A DNA stretch of 12,691 nucleotides from Planctomycetaceae bacterium (GTDB taxonomy: Bacteria; Planctomycetota; Planctomycetia; Pirellulales; UBA1268), in the NCBI GenBank assembly GCA_002862165.1, contig PKCL01000506.1:1-12691 (forward strand). The letters are read 5' to 3'. Every line of letters starts with the position of its first letter. Within the stretch, counting starts at the first letter, position 1. Position numbers and translations under genes: made by a program. Shown here in pieces: positions 7,160 to 12,691 of the stretch. The notes beneath the pieces were generated by a model. The model ran no database searches. It saw nothing but the letters and a program-made list of their open reading frames with translations, and was not told the origin of the DNA.

Positions 7160-7805
7160 TTTTTTTTGGTTCGACATGTTCGGTCAAATTATTCGAATGT
7201 GCTTCAATGAGATCGATCGGTCGGAGTTGATCGCCTCTGAAATTATGAGGTAGAAGATCAAAGTGTCTTGCTGATGTAAGGATTTCAATCATCTCCAAAC
7301 AGTATCCTTGGTGTGTTACCCAGAGTCTTGGGTCTAATTTGCGAAGATCAATTGATACCGAATATGTGCGTAGTGTTTTTTCACGCTTCAGCACGTATTG
7401 TGGAAAGTATGAAATTGAGAGCTCTCGCAGTGTGCGATAAATCGGATCTCGATAACGCAAAAAAGGGCTGTTGCTTTTTGAAATGGCACCCCAATAGTTG
7501 TCTCGCCGAAAAAGTGCGACAACATGGTCTACATCTACCTCGGACGCACCCATATCCATGAGAAGAGGCGGGTGTCCTGCCATCCACAGTGCGCATGCTG
7601 CTACAAAAGCACCTTCAGCACAATGTGCTTGACGAAGCCTCAATATCTCTGACACAGACCGGGCAGTGTCGCCGTCAGGTTCAGTATTCCAGGGAATGGA
7701 ATTGATAAAGTCTTGAATCAGTTCTGGGGAGCCTAATTCGGCTAATGTCGTCGCATTCTCCGGGGAGAGGCCGATTTTTTTCCCAATCTTTAAGGCTTTT
7801 TGCAT
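7092..7805 (-). CDS. Uncharacterised transglutaminase-like superfamily protein
   Basis: A 237-residue protein resembling a conserved but uncharacterised bacterial family with a transglutaminase/cysteine-protease-like core. The recognisable stretch runs LGSPELIQDFINSIPWNTE (24-42), then RQAHCAEGAFVAACALWMAG (58-77) with Cys62, then DVDHVVALFRRDNYWGAISK (91-110) with His94. RDPIYRTLRELSISYFPQYV (119-138) and EKTLRTYSVSIDL (142-154) follow. Cys62 and His94 are plausible catalytic residues; the third is unclear. No signal peptide or membrane segment is seen. The frame is open up to an ATG at 8024, but the ATG at 7805 has GGAAG eight bases upstream and begins the family-like part. The extra 73 residues would come from a repeat-rich region. 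The gene is tail-to-tail with the TIM-barrel gene and divergent from hisD. The role is unknown. Confidence 0.75.
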   Translation of the reverse strand: MQKALKIGKKIGLSPENATTLAELGSPELIQDFINSIPWNTEPDGDTARSVSEILRLRQAHCAEGAFVAACALWMAGHPPLLMDMGASEVDVDHVVALFRRDNYWGAISKSNSPFLRYRDPIYRTLRELSISYFPQYVLKREKTLRTYSVSIDLRKLDPRLWVTHQGYCLEMIEILTSARHFDLLPHNFRGDQLRPIDLIEAHSNNLTEHVEPKKIIRLDGHLAPASPLDQVISAEP

Positions 7806-7884
7806 TACGTTTTCTTCCAGTTCATTGGGGAAGACGTCCAAGATTCCTCGGAAAAATACCCCGCGTCCCTCTTGAAAATAACGA

Positions 7885-7928
7885 ATCCGGCAATTTTCGT
7901 CCAAGATCCGGTAATTTTCGTCCAAGAT
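7885..7928. repeat. 21-bp tandem direct repeat, two copies plus two bases
   Basis: The unit ATCCGGCAATTTTCGTCCAA followed by G fills 7885-7905 and recurs at 7906-7926 with a single C-to-T change, after which two bases of a third copy follow. The 10-mer CGTCCAAGAT occurs at 7898-7907 and 7919-7928, and again at 7835-7844, which is 63 bp (3 x 21) upstream of the first. Twenty-one bp is two helical turns and also seven codons. The minus-strand frame is open through it, reading ILDENYR then ILDENCR. Confidence 0.85.
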
Positions 7929-7941
7929 ATTTAGATCTTGG
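7922..7941. repeat. Perfect inverted repeat overlapping the tandem repeat
   Basis: CCAAGAT (7922-7928) and ATCTTGG (7935-7941) are perfect inverted arms around a 6-nt centre. The left arm is the end of the tandem repeat core CGTCCAAGAT. It could be a protein-binding dyad or a small RNA hairpin. No T-run follows on either strand. Confidence 0.5.
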
Positions 7942-7990
7942 TGTTTCTGCGGAAGAAGAGCCTTTGGGTCGCCGTCCGGTGAACAAAGGG

Positions 7991-8010
7991 TATCCTCGTG
8001 ATAGAGGATA
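7991..8010 (+). promoter_or_regulatory. Hairpin that would mask an AGAGGA ribosome binding site upstream of hisD
   Basis: TATCCTC (7991-7997) pairs perfectly with GAGGATA (8004-8010) across a 6-nt loop. The right arm contains a good Shine-Dalgarno sequence directly before the ATG at 8012. Folding of the transcript would therefore hide that site. It could equally be a DNA operator or a chance repeat. It is about 56 bp ahead of the hisD start. Confidence 0.35.
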
Positions 8011-8011
8011 G

Positions 8012-8077
8012 ATGCCGTACGCAACGATTCGTGTGGATGGTTTTGGATTAATGGAGCAAATAATACGTGTCAATTAA
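8012..8077 (+). CDS. Possible 21-codon leader ORF overlapping the hisD start
   Basis: ATG 8012 to TAA 8075-8077 encodes 21 residues, starting MPYATIRVDGFG and ending IIRVN. AGAGGA lies just before the start. The stop is inside hisD, overlapping the hisD GTG by 11 bp in another frame, which would allow coupling. It contains no histidine codon, so it is not a classic histidine attenuator peptide. With so short a frame, chance is a serious alternative. Confidence 0.22.
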   Translation: MPYATIRVDGFGLMEQIIRVN

Positions 8078-9446
8078 GAATAGATCGACCGGCTCAGAGT
8101 GTATTCGTCGAATCAATCTGCATACTTCGACTGGCCGAGAAGAACTTGAGGCTCTCCGTCAGACCCTGATTTCTCAGGGTGATCTTGTCTCACCAGCTGG
8201 GCGACAGAAAACAATTGATGTTTTCGGAGAACCCCTATCGCCACGGCAGGTTGTTGAAAAAATCTGTGAAGATGTGAAGCGTCAAGGATTGCCTGCTGTT
8301 CTTGATTACACAAAACGAATAGATCGTTCGAATGTTACAGCAGAGACCTTTCAGGTTCCCTGTGAGAAACTTGAGGAATCGCACAGCCGTGTTGCACCAG
8401 AATTCCTAGCAGCCATTAGAAGAGTGCGGAAGAGAGTAGAGCGTTTTCAGAAGGAAATCCTTCCGTCTGATGTCTGTGTTTCACTTGATGGTGGTGGAAG
8501 CCTGCGGCAGCGATACCTCCCACTTGATCGTGTTGGTGTGTGCGTCCCTGGTGGTGCTGCAGCATATCCATCAACACTGTTGATGACCGTCGTTCCTGCT
8601 CAAGTCGCCGGCGTGCCGGAAATAGTTGTTGTTGCTCCACCGACCAGCTTTGGAGCAGAAAATGATCATGTACTTGCCACCTGTCATGAGTTAGGTGTGA
8701 AAACGGTATATCAGGTTGGCGGCGCCCAAGCCGTTGCAGCAATGGCATACGGAGTTGAAGGTCTACAACGAGTTGACATAGTTGTTGGTCCTGGCAACCT
8801 ATTCGTTGCACTGGCGAAGAAATATGTGTTCGGTGATGTTGCGATTGATTCAATTGCTGGTCCAAGTGAAATAGTTGTGGTTGCTGATGATAGCGCGAAT
8901 CCCGAAACAATTGCGTCAGACATGCTCGCCCAAGCAGAACACTCGCCAGGATCGGCACTTTTGTTAACAGCAAGTGAGAGCCTTGCCGATTCCGTTGAAG
9001 TGATTCTCTCAAGAAGATTAGAGATTCTTGAACGGGCTGATTTGACGCGCGATAGTCTTGATCGCTTTGGGGCGCTCGTCATCACCAGAAATGATGAAGA
9101 ATCAGCTAGGCTGGCCGATGAGCTGGCCGCGGAACATCTCTCGATAGATACACGAGACCCGGAAGACACGCTGACAAAAATACGACACGCTGGAGCAGCT
9201 TTCCTTGGTCCTTACAGCCCAGTTGCTGCAGGTGACTATGCAGCAGGGCCTTCGCACGTCCTCCCGACAGGAGGTACTGCACGGTTCGCTGCTGGCCTGT
9301 CCGCCAACCACTTCCTCCGAAGTGGCAGTGTCATTGCTCTCGCAGAGGCTGACCTGGCTGAAATGGCTGATGATATTCAGCTTCTTGCTGAGACAGAGGG
9401 TCTGACGGCCCATCGGCGAAGCGTTGAGGCTCGAAGTGAACGATGA
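8067..9446 (+). CDS. hisD: Histidinol dehydrogenase HisD
   Basis: A 459-residue histidinol dehydrogenase, the zinc enzyme that oxidises histidinol to histidine in two NAD-dependent steps. Landmarks are DRVGVCVPGGAAAYPSTLLM (154-173), QVGGAQAVAAMAYG (216-229), VGPGNLFVALAKKYVFG (240-256) and DSIAGPSEIVVVADD (261-275). The expected zinc ligands are Gln289 and His292 (AQAEHSP), Asp390 and His449 (LTAHR). The catalytic Glu356-His357 pair (AAEHLSI) and His397 (GPSHVLPTGGTARF) are also present. The start is a GTG at 8067 with GGAG ten bases upstream; no in-frame ATG gives a better start. It is the first of three his genes here. The usual family length is a little over 430 residues, and the excess is at the N-terminus. 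The protein looks complete and functional. Confidence 0.95.
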   Translation: MSIKNRSTGSECIRRINLHTSTGREELEALRQTLISQGDLVSPAGRQKTIDVFGEPLSPRQVVEKICEDVKRQGLPAVLDYTKRIDRSNVTAETFQVPCEKLEESHSRVAPEFLAAIRRVRKRVERFQKEILPSDVCVSLDGGGSLRQRYLPLDRVGVCVPGGAAAYPSTLLMTVVPAQVAGVPEIVVVAPPTSFGAENDHVLATCHELGVKTVYQVGGAQAVAAMAYGVEGLQRVDIVVGPGNLFVALAKKYVFGDVAIDSIAGPSEIVVVADDSANPETIASDMLAQAEHSPGSALLLTASESLADSVEVILSRRLEILERADLTRDSLDRFGALVITRNDEESARLADELAAEHLSIDTRDPEDTLTKIRHAGAAFLGPYSPVAAGDYAAGPSHVLPTGGTARFAAGLSANHFLRSGSVIALAEADLAEMADDIQLLAETEGLTAHRRSVEARSER

Positions 9447-9525
9447 ATCGGACCAGATGTCCCTATCGCAGCGATTGAGCCGGTGATACGGAACGTCGGG
9501 GCTTATTTCTGAGCTACACTTGGAC

Positions 9526-9561
9526 TGAGCAGGTAAGAGTCGATCATTGTGTTGAGCAGGT
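9526..9561. repeat. Direct repeat TGAGCAGGT in the hisD-hisC gap
   Basis: TGAGCAGGT occurs at 9526-9534 and again at 9553-9561. The second copy supplies the AGG that probably serves as the hisC ribosome binding site. The 118-bp gap between hisD and hisC holds no gene and no clear terminator. The repeat may be a coincidence. Confidence 0.3.
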
Positions 9562-9564
9562 CAT

Positions 9565-10665
9565 ATGACAGTATCATCCTCCCAGAATTTGGCATCACTT
9601 GTGCGGCAAGAAATTGCGGCAATTGCAGGGTACGTTCCTGGTGAACAGCCTCAGGATGCTGGCTGGACAAAACTCAACACAAATGAAAATCCCTATAGCC
9701 CTCCTGCATCTGTGGTAAACGCTATAACTGCTGCTTGCGAGGGTCGTTCTCTTGCGAAATACCCAGACCCGTTTGCGAATCAATTCAGGGCACAGGCCGC
9801 GGAAGTACTGGGTATTGATCCTCGTATGATTCTCTGCGGAAATGGAAGTGATGATCTCCTGACGATTCTTGTTCGATGCTTTGTCGGGGTAGGGGATGCA
9901 ATGAGAGTGCCCACGCCGAGCTATATCCTCTACCAAACGCTTGCAGATATTCAGGGTGTCCCATGTGAAAAAATCACTTTTACTGATGATTGGTCATTGC
10001 CATCAACTTTTGCAGCTCCGTGTACTGAAGCTGGCCAGCCAGTCAAACTTGCGATTGTCCCAAACCCAAATAGTCCTTCGGGCACGCTTCTGTCACCAGA
10101 GCAACTTCTAGGTCTTGCAGAACAACTTCCGTGTCCACTTGTAGTTGATGAAGCCTACGGTGATTTTGGTGATACGAATTGTCTTGAGCTTGTCCGGCAG
10201 AGCGAACGGATTATTGTGACACGGTCGATGAGCAAGTCGTACGCATTGGCTGGAATACGTTTTGGATTTGCCGTCGCCCAGCCAGCTGTTATTGAACAGC
10301 TTGGTAAGGTGAAAGACTCGTACAACTGTGATGCGATTGCAACAGCTGCAGCAACGGCTGCAATTGCTGATCAGGATTGGTTAAGGAAGAACCAGAGTCT
10401 TATTCGTGCCACACGAACGCGACTGAGTAACGAGCTTCGTCGCTTTGGCTTTTCAGTAATCGATAGTCAGGCAAACTTTGTGTGGTTCACTCATCCGAAC
10501 CGTTCTCACAAAGATATTTACGAGGCCCTGAAGAAAAATCATATTCTCATTCGCTACATGGTCTATCACGGCTGGGGCGATGGTCTCAGGGTCACGGTTG
10601 GCACCGATGCAGAGATTGATGTGCTTCTCAGCACTTTAGGCAGCATTCTGAAAGAAACAAAGTAA
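9565..10665 (+). CDS. hisC: Histidinol-phosphate aminotransferase HisC
   Basis: A 366-residue class I/II PLP-dependent aminotransferase that converts imidazole-acetol phosphate and glutamate to histidinol phosphate and 2-oxoglutarate. The PLP lysine is Lys224 in TRSMSKSYALAGIRFGF, with the phosphate-binding Arg232 after it. Asp195 and Tyr198 (VVDEAYGDF) contact the cofactor. NTNENPYSPP (38-47), GNGSDDLL (92-99) and PNPNSPSGT (166-174) are typical of HisC. The ATG at 9565 follows AGG at a short distance. It lies 118 bp after hisD and 15 bp before hisB, so hisC and hisB are surely one transcript and hisD probably joins them. Aromatic aminotransferases of the same family are an alternative that the his neighbours make unlikely. 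Confidence 0.95.
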   Translation: MTVSSSQNLASLVRQEIAAIAGYVPGEQPQDAGWTKLNTNENPYSPPASVVNAITAACEGRSLAKYPDPFANQFRAQAAEVLGIDPRMILCGNGSDDLLTILVRCFVGVGDAMRVPTPSYILYQTLADIQGVPCEKITFTDDWSLPSTFAAPCTEAGQPVKLAIVPNPNSPSGTLLSPEQLLGLAEQLPCPLVVDEAYGDFGDTNCLELVRQSERIIVTRSMSKSYALAGIRFGFAVAQPAVIEQLGKVKDSYNCDAIATAAATAAIADQDWLRKNQSLIRATRTRLSNELRRFGFSVIDSQANFVWFTHPNRSHKDIYEALKKNHILIRYMVYHGWGDGLRVTVGTDAEIDVLLSTLGSILKETK

Positions 10666-10680
10666 GAAGGAGTATTTGAC

Positions 10681-11277
10681 GTGGGACGAACAGCCACCGT
10701 TGCAAGAGAGACAACCGAAACAAAAATTGATCTTACTGTCGATCTCGATGGTACTGGCCAGGCCGTCACGAATACAGGAATTGGTTTTTTTGATCATATG
10801 CTCACCCTGCTTGCAGGTCATTCACTCTTTGATCTTTCTGTTGCGTGTGAAGGTGACGTCCATGTTGATGGTCATCACACCGTTGAGGATGTTGGCCGAT
10901 CGCTCGGTGTAGCAGTGAAGGATTGTCTCGGGGATCGGCGTGGAATACGACGCTACGGTCACTCAATACTCCCAATGGATGAATCACTCGTCACGGCTGC
11001 AGTCGACCTTGGTGGGCGATCAGCAACGGTGCTAGCTGTCGAGTACCCGGTTCCAGCGATTGGTTCATTCGACGTACAACTGGTCGAAGTCTTCTGGGAA
11101 AGCTTCGCAGCAACAGCGGGAGCCAATATCCATGCGGTTCTTCATCATGGTACTAATGCACATCATATTGCTGAGGCAGTTTTTAAGGCTACAGCGAGAA
11201 GCTTGAGAATGGCTGTGGAATCAGACCCTCGTCAGTCTGGCGTGCCAAGTACAAAGGGTGTCTTGACAGATGAATAA
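10681..11277 (+). CDS. hisB: Imidazoleglycerol-phosphate dehydratase HisB
   Basis: A 198-residue, monofunctional imidazoleglycerol-phosphate dehydratase that removes water from imidazole glycerol phosphate to give imidazole-acetol phosphate, the HisC substrate. It lacks the histidinol-phosphatase half fused to it in E. coli. The family repeats are clear: GIGFFDHMLTLLAGH (33-47), the metal-binding DGHHTVEDVG (63-72), LHHGTNAHHIAEAVFKA (154-170) and SGVPSTKGVL (186-195). The two H-H-x-x-E motifs (65-69 and 161-165) bind manganese. The start is a GTG at 10681 preceded by AAGGAG eight bases away, a strong site. It ends the his group and runs directly into a hairpin terminator. Intact. Confidence 0.96.
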   Translation: MGRTATVARETTETKIDLTVDLDGTGQAVTNTGIGFFDHMLTLLAGHSLFDLSVACEGDVHVDGHHTVEDVGRSLGVAVKDCLGDRRGIRRYGHSILPMDESLVTAAVDLGGRSATVLAVEYPVPAIGSFDVQLVEVFWESFAATAGANIHAVLHHGTNAHHIAEAVFKATARSLRMAVESDPRQSGVPSTKGVLTDE

Positions 11278-11319
11278 AAGAAGAGCGTTGTAGAAATCAG
11301 TTTTACAACGCCCTTCTTT
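11277..11319. terminator. Hairpin terminator shared by hisB and the convergent phosphofructokinase gene
   Basis: AAAGAAG-A-GCGTTGTA (11277-11292) pairs with TACAACGC-C-CTTCTTT (11304-11319), with one A:C mismatch and an 11-nt loop that can close further. A-rich sequence flanks the left arm and T-rich sequence lies in the right arm, so it can end transcription in both directions. It begins at the last base of the hisB stop codon and lies 66 bp past the end of the convergent gene. Confidence 0.75.
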
Positions 11320-11385
11320 ATCTGAATTTGCGCCGACAGCGTGCGGCTTCTGTGTGCTTTTGATCCTGAATTTTTGGAAACAGTT

Positions 11386-12691
11386 CTACTCGTTCACGAA
11401 TGTCTCGAGGAATCGAGCGAGGCTGTGAAAATCACACCCAGGTTTCACGTAACGAACGACCGTGACAAGTGTCTTTGGGTCTACGAGTTCTTCAAAAGGA
11501 ACGTAGTTAAGGTCAAGTTGGCCAGAGACGCTCACCATCACCCCATTGAGTCCACGTTCAGCAAGTGCGCGGTATCCGCCAACTCCAAGTTGGCTACCAA
11601 GCATGACATCAAATGCGTGTGGTTTAGAGCAGCGGGCTTCATAACCAATTTGCAGACCAACAACTTTACGTTCTCGGCCGGTTTGTTTTGCATATTCATC
11701 ACCAACGAGTTTGGCAAACATTTTGCCAAGTTGAATTTGAGTTATTGAAATATGGCCATGATCATCTCGTGGTACGCCCTCAAGTTGTTTACTTGGAAGG
11801 AATTCAGCAAGTCCTTCAGCAAGAACAATGACCCCATACTCTTTCCCCTCTTTTTCTTCTCGGACTCGCATTGTTTTGACAATACGACCGACGACCTCAT
11901 CGACATTCATAACGGGCTTACTGGTAGTGTTGCCGTCAGCATCAGTACTGGTTTCATCTGTACGATACTTTCCATGAATGTCTTCAACACTGATGACAAG
12001 ACTGGCTTCACCGGAAATAGCCGCTCCGTACGCTAACCAGCCAGCACTACGACCCATTGATTCGCAGATGAAATAGGATCTTCCGGCGTCGGCATCATAG
12101 AGTAGGTTTCGGATTTCACCTCCAAGAAAGTCAACGGCCGTGAAGTATCCAAATGTAAAATCAATGCCCATGTAATCGTTATCGATTGTCTTTGGCAGAT
12201 GGACGACAGGAATTCTGGGAGCATCAGCCGGGAGACGGTCTTGGTAGAGTTTAAATTTATTCGCTGTCTTAAGCGTGTCATCACCACCAATTGATATGAG
12301 AGCTTCAACACCAAGAGAACAGAGCCCTTCATAGACATTTTTGAGTGGCTGAACGCGTTGCTCATCGTCGAAATGTTCAGGTGCAGAAATATGCTTACCA
12401 GGGTTTGTTCTGGCAGTGCCGAGCATAATTCCTTGGCCAGATCGGGTTCGCTTTAAAAACTCCGGGGTTACCGCGATATAGTCTTTACCTTCAACGAGTG
12501 GCTGCTCAGACGAGAAGTCAGCGAGAGATGAGTAGCCATGTTTCATTCCAACGACATCGGTGTCATTTCGCATGAATGATGTGGCTGCTGTTGAAATAAC
12601 AGCATTTGCTCCCGGAGCTGGACCACCTGCAAAGAGAATGGCGACGCGACGAAAATGGTGAGCTGGTTTTGGTGGGCGTGAGAGGGATTCG
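11386..12691 (-). CDS. pfp: PPi-type 6-phosphofructokinase (5' end outside window)
   Basis: 434 residues of a phosphofructokinase that phosphorylates fructose 6-phosphate in glycolysis, and in the PPi type works reversibly. The frame stays open to the right edge, so the ATG at 12573 is internal. The 39 residues ahead of it include VAILFAGGPAPGANAVIS, the family's first phosphate-binding loop. IGGDDTLKTA carries the Asp that blocks ATP use, and PKTIDND carries the Lys linked to PPi use. ESMGRSAGWLA and GYEARCSKPHAFDVMLGSQL bind sugar phosphate and complete the active site. These signatures favour diphosphate:fructose-6-phosphate 1-phosphotransferase over ATP-PfkA. The gene is convergent with hisB. 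The true start lies outside the window. Confidence 0.93.
   Translation of the reverse strand, partial: ESLSRPPKPAHHFRRVAILFAGGPAPGANAVISTAATSFMRNDTDVVGMKHGYSSLADFSSEQPLVEGKDYIAVTPEFLKRTRSGQGIMLGTARTNPGKHISAPEHFDDEQRVQPLKNVYEGLCSLGVEALISIGGDDTLKTANKFKLYQDRLPADAPRIPVVHLPKTIDNDYMGIDFTFGYFTAVDFLGGEIRNLLYDADAGRSYFICESMGRSAGWLAYGAAISGEASLVISVEDIHGKYRTDETSTDADGNTTSKPVMNVDEVVGRIVKTMRVREEKEGKEYGVIVLAEGLAEFLPSKQLEGVPRDDHGHISITQIQLGKMFAKLVGDEYAKQTGRERKVVGLQIGYEARCSKPHAFDVMLGSQLGVGGYRALAERGLNGVMVSVSGQLDLNYVPFEELVDPKTLVTVVRYVKPGCDFHSLARFLETFVNE

Larger units (their letters stand above)
7806..8066. promoter_or_regulatory. Divergent intergenic region between the transglutaminase-like gene and hisD
   Basis: These 261 bp lie between two divergent starts and hold no gene I trust. 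They contain a 21-bp tandem repeat (7885-7928), an inverted repeat (7922-7941), a second inverted repeat (7991-8010) and a possible 21-codon ORF (from 8012). The hisD ribosome binding site GGAG is at 8053-8056. No convincing promoter hexamer pair with normal spacing was found for hisD. Confidence 0.55.

Noticed and set aside
7885..7928. CRISPR array
   Set aside because: There are only two directly adjacent 21-bp units with no spacers, and no cas genes nearby.
7806..8024. Longer transglutaminase-like start at 8024 (73 extra residues)
   Set aside because: The extra part comes from tandem repeats and low-similarity sequence, while the ATG at 7805 has a well-spaced GGAAG and begins the family-like region. 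Not fully excluded.
8012..8077. Classic histidine attenuator leader peptide
   Set aside because: The short ORF has no histidine codons and no terminator/antiterminator pair follows it before hisD.
8416..9012. 198-codon minus-strand open frame inside hisD
   Set aside because: It is antisense to a conserved part of hisD and is rich in Gln, His, Leu and Ser, as expected of a shadow frame. No motif was recognised.
11341..11748. 135-codon plus-strand open frame after hisB
   Set aside because: It is almost entirely antisense to the phosphofructokinase coding sequence and has no family features.

Overview
The window holds eleven confident genes of core bacterial metabolism plus the 3' tail of a twelfth, in three transcriptional blocks. 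Base composition is moderate (roughly half GC by eye). The combination of futalosine-route menaquinone genes, a ComB-like phosphatase, an alpha2-type glycyl-tRNA synthetase, a PPi-type phosphofructokinase and a small TIM-barrel sugar-isomerase-like protein suggests a member of the Planctomycetota. That assignment is an inference from gene content, not from a phylogenetic marker search.

Block 1 (131-3687, minus strand) is a compact menaquinone operon read ubiE/menG -> ubiX -> ubiA-like (mqnP) -> mqnE. It supplies aminofutalosine synthase, the membrane prenyltransferase, the flavin prenyltransferase that makes the cofactor for a UbiD-type decarboxylase, and the final C-methyltransferase. MqnA, MqnB, MqnC, MqnD and the UbiD-type decarboxylase are not here. 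Divergent from it, sharing an approximately 54-bp gap, is comB (2-phosphosulfolactate phosphatase family).

Block 2 (4671-7159, plus strand) is glyS, whose stop overlaps the start of an uncharacterised TIM-barrel protein as ATGA. That protein's 3' end overlaps tail-to-tail with an uncharacterised transglutaminase-like protein on the minus strand (7092-7805). The divergent region 7806-8066 between that gene and hisD contains no convincing gene. It does hold a 21-bp tandem repeat, two perfect 7-bp inverted repeats and a possible 21-codon leader ORF.

Block 3 (8067-11277, plus strand) is a partial histidine operon, hisD-hisC-hisB, ending at a strong hairpin. That hairpin probably also serves the convergent gene, a PPi-type 6-phosphofructokinase that runs off the right edge (11386-12691).

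I see no mobile element, CRISPR array, tRNA or rRNA, and no clear defence or otherwise exotic system. The least explained parts are the regulatory-looking region before hisD, the transglutaminase-like and TIM-barrel proteins, and the comB gene, which has no comA nearby.
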